Part shown: positions 17,213-25,555 of the stretch, piece by piece
How positions within the stretch are numbered: position 1 is the stretch's first letter
Layout: each line of letters begins with the position of its first letter
Assembly: GCA_023230925.1 (NCBI GenBank)
Contig: JALNWK010000017.1
Coordinates: 1 to 55,716 of the forward strand
Length of the DNA stretch: 55,716 nt
From: Limnochordia bacterium
GTDB lineage: Bacteria; Bacillota; Limnochordia; DUMW01
Direction: 5' to 3'
The notes under the pieces: generated by a model
Told to the model about the DNA's origin: nothing
What the model saw: the letters and a program-made list of their open reading frames with translations, nothing else
Database searches by the model: none
Position numbers and translations under genes: made by a program

Positions 17213-20200
17213 CTAGAGCCTTGATGTTGTCAGGGCAACGGAACAACCTATTCCTTCCAGGCCCGTAGTCAGTTCCTTTGTCGGAGCAACCCACATCTCT
17301 TCAGAGAGGAAACTAGAGATCTTGGTCCCATCCTTCACCAACTTCAAGAACACCGGGGTGCTACCGGGATGATCCTTCAATATTTGGTAGCACTGGGACA
17401 CGGCTAAATCCGACAGTCTCCCGAGATCAACCTCAATGAAAAACAAATGCTCCCCTAAGGGTGCTAAATGCTGTACCAGGAGTTTGGGAGGCTGATCCTC
17501 TCTTTGTTCCAGCTTGCCGGTAAGCACCACTTGTGCATATTCGGTGACTAGGGGAGTAGCTTGGGGCATAAGTTGAGGCAGGATCACAGCCTCCACTTCC
17601 CCGGAGCCATCTTCAATACTTGCGAACATCATCGGCTGGTTAGTCCGAGTGGTAATTCGCTTAATTCCATTGACAATCCCGATGATCGTGATTCTCGCCC
17701 CATCCGGTTGGTCCTTTAGCTCACCAATAGTACTCGTAAAATCACTAAGCTTGGCAAGATGGGGCCTTAGGGGATGTCCACTGACGTATAGGCCAAGAAC
17801 TTCCTTTTCCATGGCCAGTCTCTGTCGGTAACTGAATTCAGGAGTATCCGGATAGGAAAGGGAATCCGTTACATCCACCGAGAAGAGAGACATCTGCTGG
17901 CTTTCCCGTTGTCGCTTATCCCGCTCTGCCATGGCCATTACATCTGGTAGTACCGCCAGCATTGCGGACCGGGAAGGACCTAGGGCATCAAAGGCCCCCG
18001 CTTTAATTAGGCTTTCGACAGCATTGCGACTACATAGTTCACTGGGGACACCCTTGCAGAAATCTAACAGTGAGGTAAAAGGCTTCTTCCTGCTCCTGAC
18101 AATCCCCAAAGCGGCTTTAGCGCCTACGTTCTTAACAGCACCAAGACCGAAGCGAATCCCACCATCAACCGGGGTAAAATCAATATGGCTTTGGTTAATA
18201 TCCGGGGGAAGTACTGCAATACCCATTCGCTCACAGCTATTGACATAACCAACTATCCGTTCGGTAGAACCCATGACACTACTAAGACATGCCGCCATAA
18301 ACTCCGTCGGGTAGTGTACCTTCAGGTAGGCTGTCTGGTAAGAGATCCTAGCATAGGCAGCAGAGTGGGATAGGTTGAATCCATAGCCCGCGAATTTCTC
18401 CATTTCGTGAAAAACTGCCTCGGCCACACTCTGCTCAACACCCCGGGATACGGCCCCTTGGATGAAGCACTCCTGCTCCTGGGCGATTAATTCAGGTTTC
18501 TTCTTGCCCATACCCCTGCGCAGTAGATCCGCCTGACCCGGGGTGTATCCGGCAAGCTCCACGGCAATGCGCATTACTTGTTCCTGGTAAATCATAATCC
18601 CGTAGGTGTCTTTTAGAATTGGTTCCAATACAGGATGCATATATGTAACACTCTGCTGCTTTTTCTTCCGCAAGGTGAAGTCCTTAATGCGATCCATGGG
18701 ACCGGGACGACCTAGGGCTAAAATAGCGACTAAATCATGGATGGTGGTGGGTTGAATCTGCCGCAGCAGATCCTTATACAGGTTACTTTCCATTTGGAAG
18801 ACGCCTGCGGTATCTCCCTGAGACAGACACTCATAAACCCGGGGACAATCGAGGGGAATTGCGTCTATGTCCACGTCCTCTTGGCGGTGCTTCTTGATCA
18901 GCTTTACCGTACGATCAATTACTGTGAGATTGCGTAACCCCAGAAAGTCCATCTTCAGTAACCCTAGTTTTTCCAGATCCTCCATTGGATACTGGGTCAC
19001 AACAAAGCCATCGTTCATCCTTTGCAGAGGCACGATGTTGGCTAGCTTCTCATCACCAATGATTACTCCAGCCGCATGGGTGGAAGCATGGCGCGGTAGT
19101 CCTTCCAGTCTTTGAGCGATATCTAAAAGATCCCTGGCAGCCTGGTCTTCGGCATAGAGCTTGGTAAGAAAATCCGACGCTTCTATGGCTTCGGCAATAC
19201 TAAGGCCGGGCTCAATTGCCTTAGCCAAGCTATCCACCCGGCCGTAGGCCACACCCATTGCTCTGCCCGCATCCCGGATCGCAGCCCGCGCTGCCATGGT
19301 TCCAAAGGTAATAATCTGAGCTACCTTGTCAGCGCCGTACTTTTCTTTAACATACTCAATGACTTCCTCCCGTCGATCATCGGCAAAGTCGATATCAATA
19401 TCCGGCATGGTCACCCGTTCGGGGTTTAGGAAGCGCTCGAAGACCAGGTTGTACTCCAATGGATCAATGTTGGTAATACCTAAGCAATAGGCCACTAAGC
19501 TACTTGCGGCCGAACCCCTTCCTGGACCCACCAAGATCCCCTGGGATTTAGCAAAGTTGACGAAATCAGCTACGATGAGAAAATAAGCGGAATACCCCAT
19601 CTGCTCGATGATGCCCAGTTCATGTTCTAACCGTTGGCTAATGGGTTCATTCACCACTGGATACCGTTTCTTTGCACCAGTTAGGGCTAGTTCCCGTAAA
19701 TATGCTGGGGTACTTTGCCCCTTCGGTGGCTCAAAGCGAGGTAACCGAATGCTTCCCATATCCAAAGTAACATTACAACGTTCGGCAATACGCCGTGTAT
19801 TCTCTAGTGCTTCCGGGCACCAGGCAAACAGCTGATGCATCTCCTCCGGGCTGCGGAGATAGAACCGGTCATTGGGAAAGGTCAACCGGTCCGGAGCGTC
19901 TACTGTCTTGTTGGTCTGTACACAGAGCAAAATGTCATGCACCCGGGCATCTTCCTGGTTTAGGTAATGGACATCATTGGTGGCAACCACTCCCACGCCG
20001 ACCTTTTTTGCCATCCGGACCAATTCAGGATTTACTATGGCCTGCTCTGGCAAGCCGTGGTCTTGGACCTCTAGGAAGAAGTTGTCTTTACCGAAGATAT
20101 CAATATATTCCTTCAGGGCCACTTCCGCCTGGGCAAGGTTACCTTGGAGAATGTGGCTAGGGACCTCACCAGCAAGACAGGCACTTAGGGCAATAAGTCC

Positions 20201-20587
20201 CGACGCATGCTTGGCCAAAAGCGCCTTATCCAGGCGGGGTTTGTAGTAAAATCCATCAAGATGAGCCAAAGACACCAATTTGATTAGATTACTGTAACCC
20301 TCGTTGGTAGCCGCAAGCAAGACCAAATGATAAAGGGGTTCATCCTTGATCCGATCCTTCATGGAACCGGAGGTGAGATACATTTCCACACCGAGAATGG
20401 GTTTTATGCCTGAGGCTATCGCGGTTTCGTAGAAGCGCACCGCGCCGTACATAGTACCATGATCGGTCATGGCTACTGCGGACATACCCATCTTTTGAGC
20501 AGAGGAAATAAGCTCATTGATCCGACAGCATCCGTCTAGTAGGCTATATTCTGTGTGATTGTGTAAATGAACGAAGGATACCGGCAT
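17213..20587 (-). CDS. dnaE: DNA polymerase III subunit alpha (DnaE type)
   Basis: 1124 aa with the start placed at the ATG at 20587: GGAGGT lies at the right distance before it, whereas the ATGs further upstream overlap that site. The PHP domain opens with FVHLHNHTEYSLLDG and DHGTMYG. The polymerase core shows GPGRGSAASS (~354-363) and the catalytic PDIDIDF (~395-401). Helix-hairpin-helix and an OB-fold (VNGIKRITTRTNQPM, IEDGSGEVEAV) lie near the C-terminus. It has no DnaQ or PolC-type exonuclease insertion. In Firmicutes DnaE extends RNA primers and helps in lesion bypass beside PolC. It is transcribed divergently from ytrH. Confidence 0.97.
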   Translation of the reverse strand: MPVSFVHLHNHTEYSLLDGCCRINELISSAQKMGMSAVAMTDHGTMYGAVRFYETAIASGIKPILGVEMYLTSGSMKDRIKDEPLYHLVLLAATNEGYSNLIKLVSLAHLDGFYYKPRLDKALLAKHASGLIALSACLAGEVPSHILQGNLAQAEVALKEYIDIFGKDNFFLEVQDHGLPEQAIVNPELVRMAKKVGVGVVATNDVHYLNQEDARVHDILLCVQTNKTVDAPDRLTFPNDRFYLRSPEEMHQLFAWCPEALENTRRIAERCNVTLDMGSIRLPRFEPPKGQSTPAYLRELALTGAKKRYPVVNEPISQRLEHELGIIEQMGYSAYFLIVADFVNFAKSQGILVGPGRGSAASSLVAYCLGITNIDPLEYNLVFERFLNPERVTMPDIDIDFADDRREEVIEYVKEKYGADKVAQIITFGTMAARAAIRDAGRAMGVAYGRVDSLAKAIEPGLSIAEAIEASDFLTKLYAEDQAARDLLDIAQRLEGLPRHASTHAAGVIIGDEKLANIVPLQRMNDGFVVTQYPMEDLEKLGLLKMDFLGLRNLTVIDRTVKLIKKHRQEDVDIDAIPLDCPRVYECLSQGDTAGVFQMESNLYKDLLRQIQPTTIHDLVAILALGRPGPMDRIKDFTLRKKKQQSVTYMHPVLEPILKDTYGIMIYQEQVMRIAVELAGYTPGQADLLRRGMGKKKPELIAQEQECFIQGAVSRGVEQSVAEAVFHEMEKFAGYGFNLSHSAAYARISYQTAYLKVHYPTEFMAACLSSVMGSTERIVGYVNSCERMGIAVLPPDINQSHIDFTPVDGGIRFGLGAVKNVGAKAALGIVRSRKKPFTSLLDFCKGVPSELCSRNAVESLIKAGAFDALGPSRSAMLAVLPDVMAMAERDKRQRESQQMSLFSVDVTDSLSYPDTPEFSYRQRLAMEKEVLGLYVSGHPLRPHLAKLSDFTSTIGELKDQPDGARITIIGIVNGIKRITTRTNQPMMFASIEDGSGEVEAVILPQLMPQATPLVTEYAQVVLTGKLEQREDQPPKLLVQHLAPLGEHLFFIEVDLGRLSDLAVSQCYQILKDHPGSTPVFLKLVKDGTKISSFLSEEMWVAPTKELTTGLEGIGCSVALTTSRL

Positions 20588-20712
20588 CGGATTTACCTCC
20601 ATCACAGACTATGGTCACTGCTTTCGACACGGTCACAGTATTTCCCTGTCTCCCCTCGGGAATATCCTGCTCCTGGAGCACATAGTCTTTAACAATCCCT
20701 AATTCCGGCGGA

Positions 20713-21048
20713 GTGAGGACCTTGTTACTTAGGATCATCAAAGAGTTACTACTACCTTTTTTTACTGCCTTAGGTGTTATTCTCGGTGGGGCCTTGGTGG
20801 GTTCTTTGGCCACCGTGTTGACCTATGGTTCACCCCTAGCCACCATGAATCATTTAGCCAAAGCCTGTAAGCTGTGGGCTGTGGTAGTTGCTATTGGGGG
20901 AACCTTTCAGACGATTAAGGCCATCGAGATAGGCTTGGTGGATGGTGAAGTATTTGCCGTGGCCCGACAGTTTTGCATACTCATTAGCGCGTTTAGCGGT
21001 GCCCTAATCGGTTACTGGATTATCATCACCCTGACCGGAGGCGACTAG
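20713..21048 (+). CDS. ytrH: YtrH-like sporulation membrane protein
   Basis: 111 aa with a GTG start. It is almost entirely hydrophobic, with three predicted membrane helices: an N-terminal one containing PFFTALGVILGGALVGSLA, a middle one with LWAVVVAIGGTFQTIKAIEIG, and a C-terminal one with SGALIGYWIIITLTGG. Sequence and its place beside dnaE match B. subtilis YtrH, made in the mother cell during sporulation and needed for full spore resistance. It precedes the ytrI-like gene by three bases. Confidence 0.85.
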   Translation: MRTLLLRIIKELLLPFFTALGVILGGALVGSLATVLTYGSPLATMNHLAKACKLWAVVVAIGGTFQTIKAIEIGLVDGEVFAVARQFCILISAFSGALIGYWIIITLTGGD

Positions 21049-21051
21049 CCT

Positions 21052-21534
21052 TTGAAGGTACGGCTCTACACAAGGGAACATCTAAAACAGTCACTGGCTA
21101 TCTTCCTTTTGGGAATCCTTCTTGGATTACTCATCGGAACAATGCGTCTCGCCAACAGGGTAAACACCCTCCTGCTGGAAAATGAGAGTCTGCACTATCG
21201 ATATAAGACCACGACGTTGCAGCTCGAACGGCTGGAGGAGACTCTAGCCGAAAGACAGGCAGTAATCATCAAAGCAATACAGGTAGAAGTAGTACTTAAG
21301 GATCAGTACGTCAAACCTAGGCTTGAGGCAATCATACAGCAACTTCTGCAAGAGCTGATTGGGCAGGAAATCAGCTCCATCGATCCTTTTTTGGTCAGCA
21401 AGATCATTGACGGCAGGATAGTTCTAGTTAAAGAACAGCAGTTTGAACTAGAATGTAAACTAGCCTGGATCGCCCCCCAAAGCTTCATTCAGGTTCGAGT
21501 GGTAAGACAAGATAGACGACTGATTACTGACTAG
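21052..21534 (+). CDS. ytrI: YtrI-like sporulation membrane protein
   Basis: 160 aa starting with TTG three bases after ytrH. One N-terminal membrane helix (SLAIFLLGILLGLLIGTM) is followed by a coiled coil (~40-90) and a small C-terminal alpha/beta part. Size, topology and pairing with ytrH fit YtrI, a partner of YtrH in sporulation. The sequence itself is weakly conserved, so the name rests largely on context. Confidence 0.7.
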   Translation: MKVRLYTREHLKQSLAIFLLGILLGLLIGTMRLANRVNTLLLENESLHYRYKTTTLQLERLEETLAERQAVIIKAIQVEVVLKDQYVKPRLEAIIQQLLQELIGQEISSIDPFLVSKIIDGRIVLVKEQQFELECKLAWIAPQSFIQVRVVRQDRRLITD

Positions 21535-21536
21535 CC

Positions 21537-21932
21537 CTAATGCACCTGAAAAGTCCAGTCCCTGCCATTATTGTTATCCCAGTTCCCTGCCCCATCCTTG
21601 AAACAGAAACTAATCGCTTGGCCCCGGTTAACATAGACATTGGTGAGCCAAGCATCCTGTTCACCCTTATACATCTCTACCTCACCCACATCTTGCCACT
21701 GGTCTGTACCAAAACCGTAATGCAAGAAGACCGAGTTTGCCCCGGACTGGGCTAATTCGCCATCATACCAAACGGTAACACTGGTACCTTCCCGGATCTC
21801 AGCTGGCCTAATCTTGACTCCACCGACTGATTCTAGTACATCGTATCCTTCCGGATGAAACTCTTCTCCCACCTCCACATCCTGATGGCTTTCTTCATCT
21901 AGCATCAACCAAGAGCGCAGTCTTTTCAGCAT
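21537..21932 (-). CDS. Stand-alone carbohydrate-binding domain protein (CBM25/26-like)
   Basis: 131 aa with no signal peptide and no catalytic domain. Residues ~45-131 form a starch-binding-type beta sandwich: VTVWYDGELAQSGANSVFLH, GFGTDQWQDVGEVEM and the signature NWDNNNGRDWTFQVH near the end. CBM25 modules bind alpha-glucans and are normally attached to amylases; free cytoplasmic versions may bind glycogen. Its stop is three bases from the convergent ytrI stop. Confidence 0.75.
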   Translation of the reverse strand: MLKRLRSWLMLDEESHQDVEVGEEFHPEGYDVLESVGGVKIRPAEIREGTSVTVWYDGELAQSGANSVFLHYGFGTDQWQDVGEVEMYKGEQDAWLTNVYVNRGQAISFCFKDGAGNWDNNNGRDWTFQVH

Positions 21933-22060
21933 AGGAATCCCCCTCTTGTAATCTGCTCACCCTTATTTTTTTCCCGGAACCGGAATTTATGCAAACCGCT
22001 GATTTTGCAAGGTCTAGTAATCTTTACCCCTATGGTCCAGATGATTTTCCTTCCTGTCTC

Positions 22061-22089
22061 TTTACAGCTAAGGATTACCGTGTTATAAT
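22061..22089 (+). promoter_or_regulatory. Promoter of tRNA-Glu
   Basis: TTTACA at 22061-22066 and a perfect TATAAT at 22084-22089 are 17 bases apart, with the tRNA starting 15 bases later. This is a strong sigma-A type promoter. Confidence 0.85.
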
Positions 22090-22103
22090 GTGATTCGTGA
22101 TGG

Positions 22104-22179
22104 GCCCCCATCGTCTAGTGGCCTAGGACATTGCCCTCTCACGGCAAAGACAGGGGTTCGACTCCCCTTGGGGGTACCA
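22104..22179 (+). tRNA. tRNA-Glu (anticodon CTC)
   Basis: A 76-base cloverleaf: acceptor GCCCCCA with TGGGGGT, D-arm GTCTAGTGGCCTAGGAC, anticodon stem TTGCC/GGCAA with loop CTCTCAC (anticodon CTC), T-arm AGGGGTTCGACTCCCCT, and encoded CCA at 22177-22179. The first acceptor pair would be G-T. It has its own promoter and terminator. Confidence 0.94.
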
Positions 22180-22187
22180 ATTCTTTC

Positions 22188-22219
22188 ATCGTTCATTTAT
22201 ATAAATGAACGATTTTTTT
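22188..22219 (+). terminator. Rho-independent terminator of tRNA-Glu
   Basis: A perfect 13-base inverted repeat, ATCGTTCATTTAT then ATAAATGAACGAT, is followed by seven T. It begins nine bases after the tRNA. Confidence 0.92.
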
Positions 22220-22288
22220 ACGCCTCCTTGGCTCCGGGGGCTTTTTCTAGCCAATCATTGGATAAAAGTGCTACATCCTTAGATAATC

Positions 22289-22317
22289 TTGCTTCAAGTG
22301 CGATCCTAGTGTATACT
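22289..22317 (+). promoter_or_regulatory. Promoter of the lipoprotein gene
   Basis: TTGCTT (22289-22294) and TATACT (22312-22317) with 17 bases between. The gene starts about 80 bases downstream. Confidence 0.65.
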
Positions 22318-22400
22318 ATAAGTCGATAAGTTAGTAGTTCCGCGTCCCAAAAAAGGCCATCATTGGTGCACACTGGGGTAAGAAAGGGGATAATAGTCAA

Positions 22401-22895
22401 ATGAAAGCCAGGCCCTTATTGCTCGTATCATTAATAGTAATATCATTATTTGCTTTTGCCGGTTGTGAAAAGGACCCGGGAAATCCAGTTTTGTCTCTTG
22501 ACAAACAAGGGCAAGATTTCCTAGACAATTGGAATAATGCGGTCCGGCAGCAAAACATAAAGAAACTGGCCAACATGATCACGGAGCCCTTTGTAATCGT
22601 TGACGAAAACGGAACCGAGACAGTGTATGCAAAGGCCGATTCCTTCGTAGAGGAGTTCCAAAAGGAAGTCAAGCATTGGGGTTACGAAAACTATGCCTTA
22701 CGTCCGTCTCAGACAACTATTGTCAATGACAGACTGCAAATCAAAGCTAACCTTTACTATGTAAGAAAGGATCCCGATAAACTCACTCCAACCGGTCTGC
22801 CAGTGACCTACACTACCAATAAGACCGTGGAACTGACCTTTGAAAAGGGCGAGAAAAACATTGTGCTAAGTAGGATGAAGTCACTAGCCCAATAG
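22401..22895 (+). CDS. Putative lipoprotein with NTF2-like domain
   Basis: 164 aa. A signal peptide (KARPLLLVSLIVISLFAFAG) ends in a lipobox with Cys at residue 22, so the protein should be exported, lipidated and cut before that Cys. The mature part starts EKDPGNP. The segment QDFLDNWNNAVRQQNIKKLANMITEPFVIVDENG looks like a nuclear-transport-factor-2/SnoaL-type fold, common in substrate-binding or scaffolding lipoproteins. No catalytic motif is evident. It is monocistronic, with a ribosome site AAAGGGGATAA and a terminator behind it. Confidence 0.75.
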   Translation: MKARPLLLVSLIVISLFAFAGCEKDPGNPVLSLDKQGQDFLDNWNNAVRQQNIKKLANMITEPFVIVDENGTETVYAKADSFVEEFQKEVKHWGYENYALRPSQTTIVNDRLQIKANLYYVRKDPDKLTPTGLPVTYTTNKTVELTFEKGEKNIVLSRMKSLAQ

Positions 22896-22910
22896 GAACT
22901 TGTAAACCAG

Positions 22911-22939
22911 AGCCCCGTCACATGACGGGGCTTATTGTT
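22911..22939 (+). terminator. Terminator after the lipoprotein gene
   Basis: Stem AGCCCCGTCA/TGACGGGGCT with a two-base loop, followed by TTATTGTT, 16 bases after the stop codon. Confidence 0.88.
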
Positions 22940-22950
22940 ATGTCCGGTAG

Positions 22951-22982
22951 AAAAAATAAGCCTATGCAACTTGTGCATAGGC
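22951..22982 (-). terminator. Terminator of tRNA-Gln
   Basis: On the minus strand GCCTATGCA, a five-base loop and TGCATAGGC are followed by TTATTTTTT. It sits 23 bases beyond the 3' end of tRNA-Gln and back to back with the lipoprotein terminator. Confidence 0.88.
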
Positions 22983-23005
22983 GTTAACATCTTCTTTGTT
23001 TAGGA

Positions 23006-23079
23006 TGGCTGGGAGGGAAGGATTCGAACCTTCATAACGGAATCCAGAGTCCCGCGTGTTGCCATTACACAACCTCCCA
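23006..23079 (-). tRNA. tRNA-Gln (anticodon CTG)
   Basis: A 74-base cloverleaf on the minus strand: acceptor TGGGAGG with CCTCCCA, the weak first T-A pair typical of bacterial tRNA-Gln, anticodon loop CTCTGGA in a CGGGA/TTCCG stem (anticodon CTG), T-loop TTCGAAT, and encoded CCA at 23006-23008. Confidence 0.94.
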
Positions 23080-23090
23080 ACAACAATGCT

Positions 23091-23119
23091 AGTCTAGCAA
23101 AAAAACGAGACGATGTCAA
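23091..23119 (-). promoter_or_regulatory. Promoter of tRNA-Gln
   Basis: A perfect TTGACA (23119-23114) and TAGACT (23096-23091) are 17 bases apart on the minus strand, directly upstream of the tRNA. Confidence 0.8.
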
Positions 23120-23141
23120 CCCGAATTAACCCTTCGTTCTG

Positions 23142-23981
23142 CTAGAATGGCAGTATCGGATTACTCCAGGCCATCTTTCCAGTGAAATCGGTAATCTGTA
23201 GCCGAATATACCTTTGATGCGGCCCCATCTTATATGTAACCTGTTCTATTCCCGCCTCACTTTGAATTACTTGACCGCTGGAACTGTTGGAGATAATATC
23301 AACGCGCATCACCCGCGAAAAGCTAGCAAGCACTTCTCCCTCTTCGGAGAGGGTGATTTGCTTAAACAGTGGTCCTTGGGTGGAGAAGTAGCTTCCAAGT
23401 TTGAGTGCATCAAGGATACACTGTACCGTGAGCTTAGGAGCATTGACCATCACAAATCCTCCGCCCTCCCCGGCATGGTGCCAATGGGCATCATCCACGG
23501 CCACACCATTTAGGTAATTACTTTGGCCAAGCTGGTTGTCCCAGTGCACACCAGAGTATCCCCGGGCAATTGTAAAGTCGCATACTGCATTATACACTTC
23601 TAGGGCCGTTACCTTAGTGCAGACGGAGATATCCTGATCGGTTAAGCCCAGCCAATAGGGATGGGCAAGGATCGCCACACCGCCCCAAGCTATAATAGCA
23701 TCAATTACCTCCTGGCGACTACTTCGGTCGATCTTTGCTGGAAAACTTTCCATGCCCAGACCTACAATATGATAGGCCTCTTCAATACCAGGGATAATCA
23801 GCATGTTTTCGTATTGCCCACCAGGGTAGAATCGCTCGTGATCCGTTAAGGCAATAAAGTCATATCCCTCTTGTTGGTACCAGGCGAAGACTTCCTCCGG
23901 TTCCTTAGCTCCGTCGGAGCGAGTGGAATGACAATGTATATTCCCGCGAAACCAATCGGGGTGTTCAAAATAGTCCTTCAT
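23142..23981 (-). CDS. PHP-domain metal-dependent phosphoesterase
   Basis: 279 aa. The PHP motifs are clear: NIHCHSTRSDG near the N-terminus, ALTDHERF about 30 residues later, IPGIEEAY, and ILAHPYW. These His/Asp residues bind two or three metal ions. Such free-standing PHP proteins hydrolyse phosphate mono- or diesters such as nucleotides or sugar phosphates; the substrate cannot be read from sequence. The C-terminal ~90 residues form a beta-rich domain. It is cytoplasmic, monocistronic, and 88 bases upstream of the gltX stop region. Confidence 0.82.
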   Translation of the reverse strand: MKDYFEHPDWFRGNIHCHSTRSDGAKEPEEVFAWYQQEGYDFIALTDHERFYPGGQYENMLIIPGIEEAYHIVGLGMESFPAKIDRSSRQEVIDAIIAWGGVAILAHPYWLGLTDQDISVCTKVTALEVYNAVCDFTIARGYSGVHWDNQLGQSNYLNGVAVDDAHWHHAGEGGGFVMVNAPKLTVQCILDALKLGSYFSTQGPLFKQITLSEEGEVLASFSRVMRVDIISNSSSGQVIQSEAGIEQVTYKMGPHQRYIRLQITDFTGKMAWSNPILPF

Positions 23982-24024
23982 ACAGACCCTCCCCTTCCGG
24001 GATCAGTAAAAGTTTGCTTTAGGG

Positions 24025-24063
24025 CAAAAACAACAGGGGCCCCGGTGAGTCATCCAGGCCCCC
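24025..24063 (-). terminator. Terminator after gltX
   Basis: On the minus strand GGGGCC and GGCCCC arms flank a 15-base loop, followed by TGTTGTTTTTG. It ends the nth-to-gltX run and lies in front of the PHP gene. Confidence 0.75.
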
Positions 24064-24069
24064 ACTTTG

Positions 24070-25542
24070 CTACCCTTGTAGTTCCTTACTCAATTGGTAG
24101 GCGTAGCGTAGCCGTTCACAGGTTTTGGCCTTTCCTAACAGAGCAAGCACCTCATACATACCAGGGCTTACTGAAGTACCCGTTACAGCCACCCGCACCG
24201 GTTGAATCACCTTGCCAAGCCCTATCTGTAGTTCCTCTTGCATGGCCACAAATACAGGCTCAATATTATGTTCGGTGAAGGGTTCCACCTGAAGTAGACC
24301 TTTTAGTAATTTCTTGAGCATATCCGGCACATAGTCCTTAGTCAGGAATTTCCGCACCATTGCCTGATCATAATCGGGCATCTCAGTGAAGAAATAGTAA
24401 CTTGCACCTACCAATTCCTGTAAGGTCCGCACCCGGGTCTGCACCGCTGCAAACACTTGGGTCACCTTGTCTTTGACTTTCTCATCCAGTGTCTCGGGCA
24501 AGTACCCGGCTTGTTGTAACCAGGGTATTCCCATATCCACTAATTCGGTAATAGACAATTCCCGCAGATAGACACCGTTCATCCAGAGAAGTTTCTTTTG
24601 ATCAAATACTGCAGGGTTCTTGGAAACCTTGGCCAGCTCGAATTTTTCAATGAGATCCTGTCGGGAGAAGAGCTCCGTATGGTCATCATAGGCCCATCCA
24701 AGAAGAGCCAAATAGTTCACAAAGGCATCTGCGAGAAAACCATCACTTTGGTACTCCATCACCGACGTGGCACCATGGCGTTTGCTTAGTCTTTTCTTAT
24801 CCGGTCCTAGAATCATCGGGATATGGGCAAACTGGGGCAATTCATACCCTAGGGCTTCATACAATTGGATCTGCCTTGGTGTATTGGAAATATGGTCCTC
24901 ACCCCGAATCACATGGCTGATCTCCATAGCCGCATCATCCACCACAACTGCGAAATTATAGGTGGGGCCTCCATCAGACTTCACAATAACAAAGTCATCT
25001 AACACCTCATTGGCAAAGGTCACCTTGGCCCGGATCAGATCGTCAATCACGGTCTTGCCCGTCATTTTTGTTTTAAACCGGATTACGGGTTTACGACCCA
25101 TCTTCTCGTACTCTGCGCACTGCTCTGGAGTAAGGCTTTGGCACCGACCATCGTATTTAGGTGCCCGTCCCTCCTCGAGGGCCGTTTTGCGCATTTCGTC
25201 TAGTTCCTCTGGTGTACAGTAGCATTTGTAGGCCCGACCGATACTAAACAACTTATCGACGGCTGCCTGGTAGAAATCCTGCCGTTCACTTTGGATATAT
25301 GGTCCGAAGTCCCCTCCTACCTCGGGACCTTCGTCCCAATCCATTCCCAACCAGCGCATCCCATCCAGAATACACTGATAGGATTCCTGGGTTGACCGTT
25401 CCGCATCGGTATCCTCAATACGCAAGACAAAGACTCCCCGATGGTGTCGGGCAAAAAGCCAGTTGAATAATGCAGTACGCGCCCCACCAACGTGCAAATA
25501 GCCCGTAGGGCTAGGCGCAAATCTAACCCTTACCTGTTCCAT
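24070..25542 (-). CDS. gltX: Glutamyl-tRNA synthetase
   Basis: 490 aa from the ATG at 25542, which follows GAGGGAG at normal spacing; the earlier in-frame ATG has none. The class I signature PSPTGYLHVGG (11-20 region) is the HIGH site, and KRLSKRHG (250-257) is the KMSKS site. CYCTPEELDEMR and ARIEDTD-type segments identify GluRS. It charges tRNA-Glu with glutamate; in Firmicutes it often also charges tRNA-Gln for later amidation, and both tRNA genes lie within 3.5 kb. It is the last gene of the methylthioadenosine operon, 13 bases after mtaD. Confidence 0.96.
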   Translation of the reverse strand: MEQVRVRFAPSPTGYLHVGGARTALFNWLFARHHRGVFVLRIEDTDAERSTQESYQCILDGMRWLGMDWDEGPEVGGDFGPYIQSERQDFYQAAVDKLFSIGRAYKCYCTPEELDEMRKTALEEGRAPKYDGRCQSLTPEQCAEYEKMGRKPVIRFKTKMTGKTVIDDLIRAKVTFANEVLDDFVIVKSDGGPTYNFAVVVDDAAMEISHVIRGEDHISNTPRQIQLYEALGYELPQFAHIPMILGPDKKRLSKRHGATSVMEYQSDGFLADAFVNYLALLGWAYDDHTELFSRQDLIEKFELAKVSKNPAVFDQKKLLWMNGVYLRELSITELVDMGIPWLQQAGYLPETLDEKVKDKVTQVFAAVQTRVRTLQELVGASYYFFTEMPDYDQAMVRKFLTKDYVPDMLKKLLKGLLQVEPFTEHNIEPVFVAMQEELQIGLGKVIQPVRVAVTGTSVSPGMYEVLALLGKAKTCERLRYAYQLSKELQG

Positions 25543-25555
25543 AAATCGCACTCCC

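Noticed and set aside
20588..20605. Longer start for dnaE with six extra residues
   Set aside because: The upstream ATGs contain the GGAGGT site that serves the ATG at 20587.
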